Source: Cupriavidus sp. D384 (lineage in GTDB: Bacteria; Pseudomonadota; Gammaproteobacteria; Burkholderiales; Burkholderiaceae). Taken from it: DNA of 64,000 bases. This document shows, in pieces, positions 34,309 to 43,406 of this stretch (positions are counted from its first letter, which is position 1; every line of letters starts with the position of its first letter). The stretch is from the NCBI RefSeq assembly GCF_001652915.1, contig NZ_BBQI01000102.1, positions 1 through 64,000 of the forward strand. Reading direction: 5' to 3'. The notes below the pieces were generated by a model that did not search any database, was not told the origin of the DNA, and saw only the letters and a program-made list of their open reading frames with translations. The position numbers and the translations under genes are program-made.

Positions 34309-34325
34309 CGGCTGCAAAGCAGCCG
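34309..34325 (+). terminator. Hairpin after the TauE gene
   Basis: CGGCTGC-AAA-GCAGCCG is a perfect 7-bp stem 43 bp after the stop, with no T-tract. It may be a weak terminator. Confidence 0.35.
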
Positions 34326-34404
34326 GCATTGGTCGTTATCAGGGTTTATACTGACGTCCATCCCTGCCGACCGCTGCCGGTCATCCAGCATTTTCCCCCG
34401 CATC

Positions 34405-34542
34405 ATGAACAAGCGTTTCTACCTTTTCTGCGCTACCACGTGGGCTGCCGCCGCCATCCTGATCATCGGTGACGGCGCCATGTCGACCGACGTGCTGAGT
34501 GGTGTGGTGGCACTGGCGGGCTTCGACCTGTTGCGTCCCTGA
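34405..34542 (+). CDS. Small membrane protein, hypothetical
   Basis: This 45-residue peptide starts MNKRFYLFCATTWAAAAILIIGDGAM, with one hydrophobic helix (~5-24), and ends VVALAGFDLLRP. No family is recognised. A TATACT box lies at 34347-34352, 52 bp upstream, and there is no strong ribosome-binding site. The charge pattern and hydrophobic helix look protein-like, but the case is modest. Confidence 0.4.
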   Translation: MNKRFYLFCATTWAAAAILIIGDGAMSTDVLSGVVALAGFDLLRP

Positions 34543-34721
34543 CCTCCCCGGGCCGCCTGCATTTGGTGCCAGGGCGGCGCTTTGCCGATTCGCACGGTGA
34601 CGTGCACGCCATACGCTGCCCGTGATGGCGCTTTCGATGTCTGACGTCTACCCTTGACTGTGGCCCGTGCGGAATCTGCCGCACGATGATCTATTCAACA
34701 GTCTGCGCAGGGGAAATTCCG

Positions 34722-35045
34722 ATGAAAGCATTCACGATGGCGGTGGCGGTGGCGGCGGCGGTTAGCGTTCCCGGTCTGGCAATGGCGGCTGGCCCGGCCA
34801 ATCCTGCCGATCGCTACGACTACAACATGCGTACCACGAACAAGGACGGCTACGTGCCCGATCCGGCTCGCGCCACCAACAAGGACGGCTACGTACCGGA
34901 CACGGCCCGCTCGGGCGACAAGTTCGATCCGTATACCCAGGGTGCGAACCAGAACACGGCTTCGGCCCTGACCGACAGCAAGACCACCAAGAAGTCGTCG
35001 GGCAAGTCGACGTCTCACAAGAAGGCGCCGACGGCACAGCAGTAA
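34722..35045 (+). CDS. Exported repeat protein with DGYVPD motifs, hypothetical
   Basis: This 107-residue protein has a Sec signal (1-~23, AMAAG). A 13-residue tandem repeat follows, TNKDGYVPDPARA then TNKDGYVPDTARS (34836-34913). The tail is Ser/Lys-rich (SKTTKKSSGKSTSHKKA). The mature protein looks disordered and basic at its C-terminus. Ribosome-binding sequence AGGGGAA precedes the ATG. No function is known; periplasmic location is inferred. Confidence 0.7.
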   Translation: MKAFTMAVAVAAAVSVPGLAMAAGPANPADRYDYNMRTTNKDGYVPDPARATNKDGYVPDTARSGDKFDPYTQGANQNTASALTDSKTTKKSSGKSTSHKKAPTAQQ

Positions 35046-35154
35046 TCGGCTCCATCCGGCCCTCAGGTCCCAACACGCGACACTATTCAGTTCTGTCAAT
35101 TTGTGAAATCACAGAACTCTTGAATCTGCAGCGCTTCGATTCCGCGCTTTGCGA

Positions 35155-35194
35155 AAAGAAAAAGCCCCGCTGAACTTGCGTTCAGTGGGGCTTT
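35155..35194 (-). terminator. Rho-independent terminator of the amidohydrolase gene
   Basis: AAAGCCCC-G-CTGAA pairs with TTCAG-T-GGGGCTTT (35161-35174 with 35181-35194). It is flanked on its low side by GAAAAGAAA, giving a T-tract on the minus strand. It may also stop the plus-strand repeat-protein gene. Confidence 0.8.
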
Positions 35195-35241
35195 CGCCTG
35201 GTAGGGCTAGCGCGATAACGCGCTATCGGCTTTCGTGGAAC

Positions 35242-36921
35242 TCAGCGCTGCGCCGACTGATCTCCCTTCGCATACACGCGCTCGCCGGCTACCCAGGTCT
35301 CCAGCACCTGGATCTTCCAGATGTCGGCGGCGGGCACCTTGAACAGGTCGCGGTCCACCACGATGAAGTCGGCCCACTTGCCGGCTTCGAGCGAGCCGAG
35401 CGTCTTTTCCTGGTGCTCGGCGTAGGCGGCGTCCAGCGTGAAGGCGCGGAATGCCTGCGGCAGCGTCATGGCTTCCTCCGGATGCCAGCCCTTGATCGGG
35501 CGGCCTTCGTGGTCGGTACGCGTCACGGCGGCGTGCAGGCCGTAGAACGGGTTGGCCGATTCCACCGGGAAGTCCGAGCCACCGGCGATGACCGTGCCCT
35601 GCTTCAGGAACGTCTGCCAGGCATAGGCGCCCTTGATACGGTCATGGCCGATACGGTCTTCGGCCATGTTCATGTCGCTGGTGGCGTGCGTGGGCTGCAT
35701 CGACGCGATCAGGTCCAGCTTCTTGAAGCGCGGGATGTCCGGCATCGACACCACCTGTGCGTGCTCGATGCGGTTGCGCAGTTCACGGCCGCCCACTTCC
35801 TTGTAGGCCACTTCCATGGCGTCCAGCACCTGGCGGTTGGTCTTGTCGCCGATGGCGTGCACGTTGACCTGGTAGCCGGCCTTGATGGCGGTCTTCACGG
35901 CGGCCTGCATCGCGGCGTCGCTCATGAACAGCAGGCCGCTGTGCGCGTGGTCGTCGGTGTACGGCTCCATCAGCGCGGCGCCGCGGCTGCCCAGGGCGCC
36001 GTCACCGTACAGCTTGACGGCGCGCAGGTAGTAGCGGTCGTTGCCGTAGCCGATCACGGGGCCCTTGGCGGACAGCGCCTTGAAGTCGTCGCCGGTGTCG
36101 CGAATCATTGCGTAGATGCGCGTGGTCAGCTTGCCCTGGTCGGCGAATTCGCGATAGATGCGGTCGTCGGTCACCGTGACGCCGGCATCGCCGACGGCGG
36201 TCAGGCCCAGCGCGTTCATATGGGCGATGGCGGCGGCCAGCGCGGCACGGCGGTCGTCGTCGGTGTACGGCGGGATGATGTCGTTGACCAGCGCCATGGC
36301 CTTGTCGACCAGCACGCCGGTCGGGTTGCCGTTGGCGTCGCGCTCGATACGGCCGCCGGCAGGGTCCTTGGTGTCGCGCGTGATGCCGGCCGCCTGCAGC
36401 GCCTTGGTGTTCAGCCACGCGGCGTGACCATCCACGCGCACCAGGCGGGCCGGGCGATCCGAAACGGCGGCGTCGAGTTCGGCGGCGGTCGGGAATCGGC
36501 CCAGCTTCCAGTTCACCTGGTTCCAGCCATAGCCGAGCAGCCACTTGCGCTGCGGGTTCTTCTGGCCGTAGGCGCGGATGATGCCCTGAGCCTCCTGCAG
36601 GTCCTTCGTGCCCGACAGCGAGATCTCGGTGGTCTTGAAGCCCAGGCGGAACACGTGGCCGTGGGCGTCGATCAGGCCCGGCAGCAGCGTCTTGCCCTGG
36701 CCGTCGATGCGCTTTGCATCGGGATACTTGGCGCGCAGCGCGGCGGCGTCGCCGGTGGCCAGCACCTTGCCCTGATCGAACACGAGGCCGCTGAACTGCG
36801 TGACCTTGTCGTTCTGCAGCGTGTAGCCCTGGACGGATTCCACCAGCGTGGGTGCGGCATGTGCGTGCAGCGCCGCCATGGCGGCCAGTGCCAGCAGGCT
36901 CGTGCGAATGGACTTCTTCAA
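35242..36921 (-). CDS. Exported YtcJ-like amidohydrolase
   Basis: This 559-residue protein has a Sec signal (1-~23, ALHAHA). An amidohydrolase domain follows: metal ligands LIDAHGHVFRLG, the YtcJ signature RVDGHAAWLNTKAL, VNVHAIGDKTN, RIEHAQVV, GSDFPVE and C-terminal GSLEAGKWADFIVVD. Metal-dependent amide or ester hydrolysis is expected; the substrate is unknown. The start is TTG 36921, with AAGGAG 5 nt upstream; no ATG or GTG fits the signal peptide. It is co-oriented with lysP, 62 bp apart. Confidence 0.88.
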   Translation of the reverse strand: MKKSIRTSLLALAAMAALHAHAAPTLVESVQGYTLQNDKVTQFSGLVFDQGKVLATGDAAALRAKYPDAKRIDGQGKTLLPGLIDAHGHVFRLGFKTTEISLSGTKDLQEAQGIIRAYGQKNPQRKWLLGYGWNQVNWKLGRFPTAAELDAAVSDRPARLVRVDGHAAWLNTKALQAAGITRDTKDPAGGRIERDANGNPTGVLVDKAMALVNDIIPPYTDDDRRAALAAAIAHMNALGLTAVGDAGVTVTDDRIYREFADQGKLTTRIYAMIRDTGDDFKALSAKGPVIGYGNDRYYLRAVKLYGDGALGSRGAALMEPYTDDHAHSGLLFMSDAAMQAAVKTAIKAGYQVNVHAIGDKTNRQVLDAMEVAYKEVGGRELRNRIEHAQVVSMPDIPRFKKLDLIASMQPTHATSDMNMAEDRIGHDRIKGAYAWQTFLKQGTVIAGGSDFPVESANPFYGLHAAVTRTDHEGRPIKGWHPEEAMTLPQAFRAFTLDAAYAEHQEKTLGSLEAGKWADFIVVDRDLFKVPAADIWKIQVLETWVAGERVYAKGDQSAQR

Positions 36922-36983
36922 GATGACTCCTTGGTCGTTGTGCCTGTTTTTAGTGTTGTAGAAGACGCCCGGGAATGGCGCCC

Positions 36984-38522
36984 TTATTCGCCGGATGCCT
37001 GGGCCATGCCACGCGCAGGGGCGTCGGCTTCGGCCGCTGGCAGCTCGGGGAATTGCATGTCCGCATAGCGCACGAAATGCGACTTGCGCGCGATGCGATA
37101 GCCGATCCAGATCAGCAGGAAGATCGGAATGCCGACGTAGGTGGCGGTCACGGCCACCCAGTCGATCTTGCCTTCGGTGAACGCCTGGTAGTTCTGGCCC
37201 AGCGTCACGATCATGCACAGCGCGAACGCGAAGATCGGGCCGTACGGGAAGAACGGCGAGCGATAGGGCAGCCGGTTCAGGTCCAGCCCCTGCGCGACGA
37301 AACCCTTGCGGAATCGGTAGTGGCTGACCGCGATGCCCAGCCAGGCGATGAAGCCGGTCATGCCCGACAGGTTCAGCAGCCACAGGTACACCGACTTGCT
37401 CTCGAACATCGATGTCAGGAAGCACAGCGCCCCGACTGCCGTGGTGGCCAGCAGTGCCATCAGCGGCACGCCATTGCGCGTCAGCTGCGCGAACACGCGC
37501 GGTGCGCGGCCTTCGGTGGCAAGGTTGTAGAGCATGCGCGTGGACGCATACATGCCCGAATTGCCGGCCGACAGCACGGCGGTCAGGATCACCGCGTTCA
37601 TCACGCCGGCGGCGAACGCCAGCCCGGCATGGCGGAATACCAGGGTGAACGGGCTGACGCCCACGGTTTCCACATCGGTCTTGAGCAGGCTTGGGTCGGT
37701 GTACGGAATCAGCACGCCGATGATGAAGATCGCCAGCACGTAGAACAGCAGGATGCGCCAGAACACCTGGCGCACGGCGCGCGGGATATTCCTGGCGGGA
37801 TCGGCCGATTCACCTGCCGCCACGCCGATCAGCTCGGTACCCTGGAACGAGAACCCGGCAATCATCGCCACGCCGATCAGTGCCGGGAGTCCGCCCACGA
37901 ACGGGGCATCGCCGGTGGTCAGATTGGCCAGGCCGTTCACATGCTCGAAATCGCCGCGCATGACGCCGAAGATCATCAGCGTGCCGATCACGATAAACGC
38001 GATCACGGTGACTACCTTGATCAGCGCGCACCAGTACTCGGCCTCGCCGAAGCCACGCACCGAGATCGCGTTGAGTGCGAACATCAGCCCCAGGAACAAC
38101 GCGCTCCACAGCACGCCCGGCGTATCGGGGAACCAGTACTGCATGACGAGCTGCGCGGCTGCCAGCTCTACGGCGATGGTCACGGCCCAGTTGTACCAGT
38201 AGTTCCAGCCCAGCGCGAAGCCGAAGCCTTCGTCCACGTACTTCGCGCCGTAGGTGGCGAACGAGCCCGATACCGGCATGTAGGCGGCCAGCTCGCCCAG
38301 GCTGGTCATCAGGAAGTAGACCATCGCACCGATCAGGATGTAGGCCGCCAGGGCCCCGCCGGGACCGGCCTGCGCGATGGTGGCGCCTGACGCCACGAAC
38401 AGGCCGGTACCGATCGATCCGCCAATGGCGATCATGGTGAGATGGCGTGCGCGCAGGGTGCGGCGCAGCCCGGGCGCGTGTGCGCCTTCTTTTGTATTCG
38501 ATTGATTGGACATATAAGACAT
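36984..38522 (-). CDS. lysP: Lysine-specific permease
   Basis: This 512-residue, 12-helix APC transporter is very close to E. coli LysP throughout. Examples are PGLRRTLRARHLTMIAIGGSIGTGLFVASGATI, FALGWNYWYNWAVTIAVELAAAQLVM, VAMIAGFSFQGTELIGVAAGES and SAGNSGMYASTRMLYNLA. It imports lysine with protons at the inner membrane. ATG 38522 was chosen because AAGGG lies 9 nt upstream; an ATG three codons later is the alternative. LysP in E. coli also regulates CadC, but no cad genes are here. Confidence 0.9.
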   Translation of the reverse strand: MSYMSNQSNTKEGAHAPGLRRTLRARHLTMIAIGGSIGTGLFVASGATIAQAGPGGALAAYILIGAMVYFLMTSLGELAAYMPVSGSFATYGAKYVDEGFGFALGWNYWYNWAVTIAVELAAAQLVMQYWFPDTPGVLWSALFLGLMFALNAISVRGFGEAEYWCALIKVVTVIAFIVIGTLMIFGVMRGDFEHVNGLANLTTGDAPFVGGLPALIGVAMIAGFSFQGTELIGVAAGESADPARNIPRAVRQVFWRILLFYVLAIFIIGVLIPYTDPSLLKTDVETVGVSPFTLVFRHAGLAFAAGVMNAVILTAVLSAGNSGMYASTRMLYNLATEGRAPRVFAQLTRNGVPLMALLATTAVGALCFLTSMFESKSVYLWLLNLSGMTGFIAWLGIAVSHYRFRKGFVAQGLDLNRLPYRSPFFPYGPIFAFALCMIVTLGQNYQAFTEGKIDWVAVTATYVGIPIFLLIWIGYRIARKSHFVRYADMQFPELPAAEADAPARGMAQASGE

Positions 38523-38656
38523 GCGTCCGGGCCCTTGTGAGGCCCCGGGCGGAGTTCGCCGGCCAGCAGTCTCCTCTCCACGGGCCGGCATGGTGGGCGG
38601 CATCATAAGAGAAAACAGGGGCCGGGAAAAGGCGGGAAATGCCGGAGCAGGCGGCT

Positions 38657-39706
38657 TCAGCGCAAGCTTTTGTCGATGCGGGCGACGAGGCCGTTCATCC
38701 AGTTGCGCAGCGCGGTGTCAGACATGACCAGCGCCGTGCTGCGCCACAGCACGCGATACACACTGTTGCGATTGACCTTGCTCACACGGTCGGGATCGAG
38801 CCACGCATCGTTTTCCACCAGCAGTGCCAGTGTCTCCAGGCCGATCAGGATCGGCCACAGGCACGCCAGCCGCAGCCGGATGGCCGTGCGCGGCAGTGCG
38901 AACGTATAGGCCATGGCCTCGCGAAAGTGGTCGAGCGCGAGGCGCACCAGTTCATGCAGCATGGGCCGGGCACGCCGCGAATTCGTCGGATCGAGCAGCA
39001 TCGGCACGGTCAGGCCATGGCGGTCGAGCACTTCGGCGGGCAGGTAGCAGCGGCCGATGCGCAGGTCCTTGCCGACGTCGCGCAGCACGTTCACCATCTG
39101 CAGCGCCTTGCCGAATCGCACCCCGCGACGCAGCATCGCGTCGAGCGGGTCCTTGAGCGTGCCGGGCAGATGCGCGTCGGTCATCGTGGTCCAGAACTCG
39201 CCGACGCAGCCCGCCACCAGGTAGGTATAGCGGTCCAGGTCGGCCAGCCCGGGCAGGGCGGCAACCTGGCCCGAGCGTTCGTCGGGGAAGGTCTGCAGGT
39301 CGAACTCCATGCCTTCTGTCAGCGTGGTGACGATACCCTGCACGGCGATGCGGTCGGATAGGGAAAGTTGCGCCAGCACGTCCAGCGCGGGGGCGATCGA
39401 TTCAAGCAGCACCTTCTCGTCGGACACCGTCTGCTGCCCGGCCACTTCGACGGCCAGCCGGCGCGCGAGCGCGCCGCCATCGTCATCGCCATTGATGCGC
39501 TGGCGCAGCGCCAGCAGCAGGTCGAGACGCTGCGCGGGCGGGATCAGCGATGTATCGGCGATGGTGTCCGCGGCGCGCGCCAGCAGATAGGCCAGCCCGA
39601 CAGGGTCGCGCATGCCCGCGGGCAGGACGCGCAGCGTCAGGTAGAACGAACGGGAAACACCCTTGAGCAACGGGCCGAGCAGGAAGGCCCGGTTGGGGTT
39701 TGGCAT
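38657..39706 (-). CDS. Squalene/phytoene synthase family protein
   Basis: This 349-residue prenyl synthase has SRSFYLTLRVLPAGMRDPVGLAYLLARAADTIADT (first Asp-rich motif DTIAD). The second motif is ALQMVNVLRDVGKDLRIGRCYLP. These bind the Mg-diphosphates of two farnesyl or geranylgeranyl units. In this order squalene synthesis for hopanoids is the usual role. No hpn genes are adjacent, so it stands alone. ATG 39706 lacks a clear ribosome-binding site but begins the conserved region. Confidence 0.85.
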   Translation of the reverse strand: MPNPNRAFLLGPLLKGVSRSFYLTLRVLPAGMRDPVGLAYLLARAADTIADTSLIPPAQRLDLLLALRQRINGDDDGGALARRLAVEVAGQQTVSDEKVLLESIAPALDVLAQLSLSDRIAVQGIVTTLTEGMEFDLQTFPDERSGQVAALPGLADLDRYTYLVAGCVGEFWTTMTDAHLPGTLKDPLDAMLRRGVRFGKALQMVNVLRDVGKDLRIGRCYLPAEVLDRHGLTVPMLLDPTNSRRARPMLHELVRLALDHFREAMAYTFALPRTAIRLRLACLWPILIGLETLALLVENDAWLDPDRVSKVNRNSVYRVLWRSTALVMSDTALRNWMNGLVARIDKSLR

Positions 39707-39837
39707 GGCGCGGTCATGACATCGATGAACCGCGCATTGTAGCCGTTGATGGCGCTTGCCAATGTCGCCAGGAGGCTCCCCTGTTCCGCCAGTGGGAGAG
39801 GGCCGAGGGAGAAAACCGGGATACCCACGCGGCGGTT

Positions 39838-40539
39838 TCAATCGTACTGAAGCTTCGGATACCAGTTTCCGCCGCGCCCTTCGGGCGTGGTGTCCAGCAG
39901 CGTCCAGAGCGGATCGGGGTCGGGCGCGCCGCGTGGGTCCTGGCCGGGGTCGGCCATGGCGCCACTCATCTCGCCGCTGTAGAAATGGCGGATCTTGCCG
40001 TCACGTTTCGTGAAGACGGTGTAGCCGGGGATGTCGGCGTCTTCGGCGCTGACATAGTTGCGCGTAAATGTGCCATCGGTATCGGCGTACACCTTCAGCT
40101 GCGTCCAGCCGCGCGCGGCCTTGGCGGCCTTGAGGCGGTCGATGGGCGAGCGCGCCACCATGGCCAGCGCCACGCGCTGCTCGATGTCGGGGACCTTGCC
40201 TTCCCACGACCCCATCAGCGATGTACACATCGGGCAGGGCTTCTCGCGCTGCGGGCCCAACATATAGCTGTAGACCACCAGCGTGTCCTTGTCGCCGAAG
40301 AGGTCGGCCAATGTGACCGGGCCCTTCTCGCCGGTGAAGTGATAGGTTTGCTTCACTTCGCCGCCCGGGGGCAGTTGGCGTCGCATCTCGGCCACGCGCT
40401 CGATGTGGCGGCGCAGTTCGATTTCCTCGGCCAGCAGCGCATTGCGGGCCTTGCGGTACGCGGCGTCTTCATTCGGAAAATGCGCGCGATTGCGTTCAGC
40501 CAATGCCTTGGCCGGGGTCAATGTGGACGATTGCGTCAT
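39838..40539 (-). CDS. DUF899 thioredoxin-like protein
   Basis: This 233-residue cytosolic protein has the DUF899 pattern: LLAEEIELRRHIERVAEMRRQLPPGG, LADLFGDKDTLVVYSYMLG and the CPMC redox-like motif in REKPCPMCTSLMGSWEGK. WTQLKVYADTDGTFTRNYVSAEDADIPGYTVFTK follows. The fold is thioredoxin-like but the reaction is unknown. AGGAGG precedes ATG 40539 by 8 nt, which fixes the start. Confidence 0.85.
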   Translation of the reverse strand: MTQSSTLTPAKALAERNRAHFPNEDAAYRKARNALLAEEIELRRHIERVAEMRRQLPPGGEVKQTYHFTGEKGPVTLADLFGDKDTLVVYSYMLGPQREKPCPMCTSLMGSWEGKVPDIEQRVALAMVARSPIDRLKAAKAARGWTQLKVYADTDGTFTRNYVSAEDADIPGYTVFTKRDGKIRHFYSGEMSGAMADPGQDPRGAPDPDPLWTLLDTTPEGRGGNWYPKLQYD

Positions 40540-40746
40540 CGTCTTGCCTCCTGAAATTCGAATCCGTGGCGTGCGCGCCACGCTGGGGAAGACCCGCACC
40601 TGCCCGGAAAGCCCGGATTGGCGCGGCCGTTTGACCAGCATAGGAAAAGAACTGTCCACATACGCACCCCGGTCAATGCGCAGTCATTCCCATGTCATGC
40701 CGGGTTATGCATAATCTGTGGCATCTGGGCTTCAAGATTTGATCTG

Positions 40747-40980
40747 ATGCGCGTGACGATTCGAACCACGACGATTCCTGGATCCCACAGCCAGGGCCCA
40801 CTGCATCGGGCGGCGGTCTACCTCAATACCGAGGAAGATGCTTCGCCGCTGATGGTCAGTGCATGGAGTCAGCGTGAACCCGATGCTTTTCTTGCCGCTC
40901 AACGCTGGGCGCGCAATCATCACTACATGGTTTCGAATCCCCGCAACGGCACATACTACGGCGGTCGCACCGCGCGCTGA
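40747..40980 (+). CDS. Hypothetical 77-residue protein
   Basis: The peptide MRVTIRTTTIPGSHSQGP...AVYLNTEEDASPLMVSAWSQREPDAFLAAQRWARNHHY has a plausible soluble composition. It ends 22 bp before the CDP-diacylglycerol pyrophosphatase start. No family is recognised. No strong ribosome-binding site is visible. It could be a spurious frame. Confidence 0.4.
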   Translation: MRVTIRTTTIPGSHSQGPLHRAAVYLNTEEDASPLMVSAWSQREPDAFLAAQRWARNHHYMVSNPRNGTYYGGRTAR

Positions 40981-41002
40981 ACCGCAGCGTCGGCGCACCG
41001 TA

Positions 41003-41770
41003 ATGAAGCATTGGCTGTTGTGTGGTCTGGCACTGGTTGTGGCGGGGCCCGCCTGTGCCGACGCCGGCCTGCTCGAACGCATCGTCGGTGGCTTTTCGCG
41101 CGACTCGCTCTGGAAGAATGTGCAGGAACGCTGTCTGGTGCCGGCCACGCCGACGCATGCAGACTGCGCGATCGTCGATCGCGCGCAGGGCTTCGTGCTC
41201 TACAAGGACATGATCGGCGCGTCGCACTACCTGGTCATTCCCGACCAGGCCGTGGCCGGTGTCGATGACCCGCGTGTCTGGCGTGACGGCCAGCACAATG
41301 CCTGGGCGTTCGGATGGCAGGCGCGCGAGATCGTCGGCAAGGCCGTGGGCCGCCCGCTGCCCGACACGCTGCTGGGCCTGGCGATCAACGCCCGGGCTTC
41401 GCGCAGCCAGGACCAGCTCCACATCCATCTCGATTGCATCAGCGCACACGCACGCGAATTCCTGGCTAGCAGCGATATCGGCACGCAATGGCGTGACCTG
41501 AAGTTCGATGGCAAGCCGGTGCGCGCGATGCTGGTGCCTGCGGAGCAGCCCGCGCTGTCCGTCAATCCGTTCGCGCTGGTGCGGCAGGACGTGGGCGGGG
41601 ACATGGGCGACCGTGGCGTGTTCGTCGCCTACGTAAAGCCGGCCGGCGGTGCCGCCGGGTTTGTCGTGATCGACGCGCCGGCGGACAAGGCCAACGGCGG
41701 CAACGGCCACGCCAGCGATTTCCTCGACCGGGGCTGCAAACTGGGACGCGCGTTGCCAGCCGGGCAGTAG
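41003..41770 (+). CDS. cdh: CDP-diacylglycerol pyrophosphatase
   Basis: This 255-residue protein has a signal or anchor (1-~21, GPACA). The Cdh-family domain follows, with CAIVDRAQGFVLYKDMIGASHYLVIPDQAVAGVDDP, ARASRSQDQLHIHLDC (HIH motif of the HIT-like fold) and a C-terminal FVVIDAPADKANGGNGHASDFLDRGC. It hydrolyses CDP-diacylglycerol to phosphatidate and CMP. The start at 41003 matches the signal peptide; the frame is open upstream without conserved sequence. Confidence 0.85.
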   Translation: MKHWLLCGLALVVAGPACADAGLLERIVGGFSRDSLWKNVQERCLVPATPTHADCAIVDRAQGFVLYKDMIGASHYLVIPDQAVAGVDDPRVWRDGQHNAWAFGWQAREIVGKAVGRPLPDTLLGLAINARASRSQDQLHIHLDCISAHAREFLASSDIGTQWRDLKFDGKPVRAMLVPAEQPALSVNPFALVRQDVGGDMGDRGVFVAYVKPAGGAAGFVVIDAPADKANGGNGHASDFLDRGCKLGRALPAGQ

Positions 41771-41924
41771 CCTCGCAGATTTCACCAGGCGGAACCTTCC
41801 GTGCCGCTGCGCGGTGATCGACCGCTTTTATGCGTTTTCCGCGCCGACGGGCAGGTGCGGCGTGCCTGGCCGCGTAGAATGATCGCGAAACACAGGCCCC
41901 GAGCCACATCCACGACGCGTATCA

Positions 41925-43196
41925 ATGAATACCCCGGCAACAGAACCGGCAGCAGACCGGCGTCCCCAGACTACCTCCGAGATTGACGACAGCACCGCCG
42001 CACGCGGCATTGCGTTGCTCACGTTCGCGTTCATCCTGAGCCAGTTCTATCGCAGTTGCCTGGCGGTGATCGCCCCCGAGCTGCAGCACGATTTCGGGCT
42101 GTCGCCGGCAGGCTTCGGTGCATTGTCGTCGTGCTTCTTCCTGTCGTTCGCGGTGGCGCAGATTCCGGTTGGCATTGCCTTCGACCGCTATGGCGTGGGG
42201 CGTCCCACCGCGTGGCTGCTTGGCGTGGGCGCGGTATCCGCCGTGGGTTTCGTGCTGGCGCCCAGCGGCACGCTCGCCATGCTGGCGCAGGCCGGGCTCG
42301 GCCTGGCCTGCGCGCCCGTGTTCATGGGGCTGCTGCACTATGCGTCGGAACAGCTTTCCGATCGGCAGTACATGCGCGTGGTCAGCCGCTCGAACGCCAT
42401 GGGCATGATCGGCGCGCTGTGCGCCACGGCCCCGCTTGGCTGGTTTTCGCAGCATTTCGGCTGGCGCCCCGCGCTGGCCATTTCGGCGCTGTGCATGGTG
42501 GGTGCCTGCTATGGCGTATGGCGCCACGTGCGCGATAGCGGTCATGCACAGGCGCGCCAGGCGCCGATGGGCGCGATGCTGGCCGAAAGCGCCAGGCTGC
42601 TCGGCATGTGGCCGCTCTGGACACTGATTCCGCTGTGTGTCGCCATGGCGGCCGGCACGGGTTTCCGCAATGCCTGGAGCGGGCCGTACCTGGCCGATGT
42701 GTTCGGCCTGCAGGCCGGCACGCGCGGCGTGGCGCTGACGCTGCTGAGCCTGGCGGGCTTTGCCACCGCGTTCCTGCTGCCGGTGCTGGTGCGGCGTAGC
42801 ACGCTCAAGCACACCATCGGCGGCTGGGCCTGCCTGTCGATGGTGGGCGGCATCGTGCTGACGATCTGGCCCGATACCGGAGTGGTGCCTGGCGTTGGCC
42901 TGATGGCGCTGCTGTCGACCATCGGCATGCTTCATCCGCTGGTGATGGCGCAGGGCCGCTCACTGATTCCGCCCGCCAAGCGCGGGCGCGGGCTCGGGCT
43001 GCTCAATACCTTTGTGTTCCTGGGCTCTGCCTTGACGTCGTGGGGCTTTGGGCTGATTGCCAACGTGGGCCATCTGCGCGACTGGCCCGTCGCCAATACC
43101 TACTCGGCCATTTTCTTCTCGGCCGTGGCCGTGGTGGCGTTGTCGCTGCTGCCCTACTGGTTCAGCCCGACCTCGGCGCCCGCGCACCACAAATAG
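41925..43196 (+). CDS. MFS transporter
   Basis: This 423-residue, 12-helix major facilitator has FDRYGVGRPTAWLLGVG (motif A-like loop 2-3) and a C-terminal half with AQGRSLIPPAKRGRGLGLLNTFVFLGSALTSWG. The N-terminal 25 residues are hydrophilic. Its substrate is unknown. A small hairpin GCCAAC/GTTGGC (43199-43216) followed by TTTC lies 2 bp after the stop and may terminate it weakly. Confidence 0.85.
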   Translation: MNTPATEPAADRRPQTTSEIDDSTAARGIALLTFAFILSQFYRSCLAVIAPELQHDFGLSPAGFGALSSCFFLSFAVAQIPVGIAFDRYGVGRPTAWLLGVGAVSAVGFVLAPSGTLAMLAQAGLGLACAPVFMGLLHYASEQLSDRQYMRVVSRSNAMGMIGALCATAPLGWFSQHFGWRPALAISALCMVGACYGVWRHVRDSGHAQARQAPMGAMLAESARLLGMWPLWTLIPLCVAMAAGTGFRNAWSGPYLADVFGLQAGTRGVALTLLSLAGFATAFLLPVLVRRSTLKHTIGGWACLSMVGGIVLTIWPDTGVVPGVGLMALLSTIGMLHPLVMAQGRSLIPPAKRGRGLGLLNTFVFLGSALTSWGFGLIANVGHLRDWPVANTYSAIFFSAVAVVALSLLPYWFSPTSAPAHHK

Positions 43197-43265
43197 ACGC
43201 CAACATTACAGTTGGCTTTCAACACGAATCTGCGCCCGCAATTCGCGTTTTCCCTTATTTTTCAC

Positions 43266-43293
43266 TCAAGTTTCTACTACGACTGACCGTTAG
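43266..43293 (+). promoter_or_regulatory. Sigma-28 (FliA) promoter for the second chemoreceptor
   Basis: TCAAGTTT - 12 nt - ACCGTTAG is near-identical in layout to the promoter of the Cache chemoreceptor (6121-6148, minus strand). It lies 113 bp upstream of the chemoreceptor ATG. Confidence 0.7.
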
Positions 43294-43314
43294 GACTCCC
43301 AATGTCTGTCCGTG

Positions 43315-43332
43315 CGTACATGTAGATGTACG
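43315..43332 (+). other. Hairpin in the chemoreceptor 5' leader
   Basis: The perfect 7-bp stem CGTACAT/ATGTACG has a GTAG tetraloop. It lies downstream of the sigma-28 promoter, so it would be transcribed in the leader. Its role is unknown. Confidence 0.4.
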
Positions 43333-43406
43333 GCTGACGCAGGAGGAGCGGCCGGGGGGCAACACGCGACTCGGTCTGCCACTAACCAATGGATCAGGTA
43401 GAAGCA

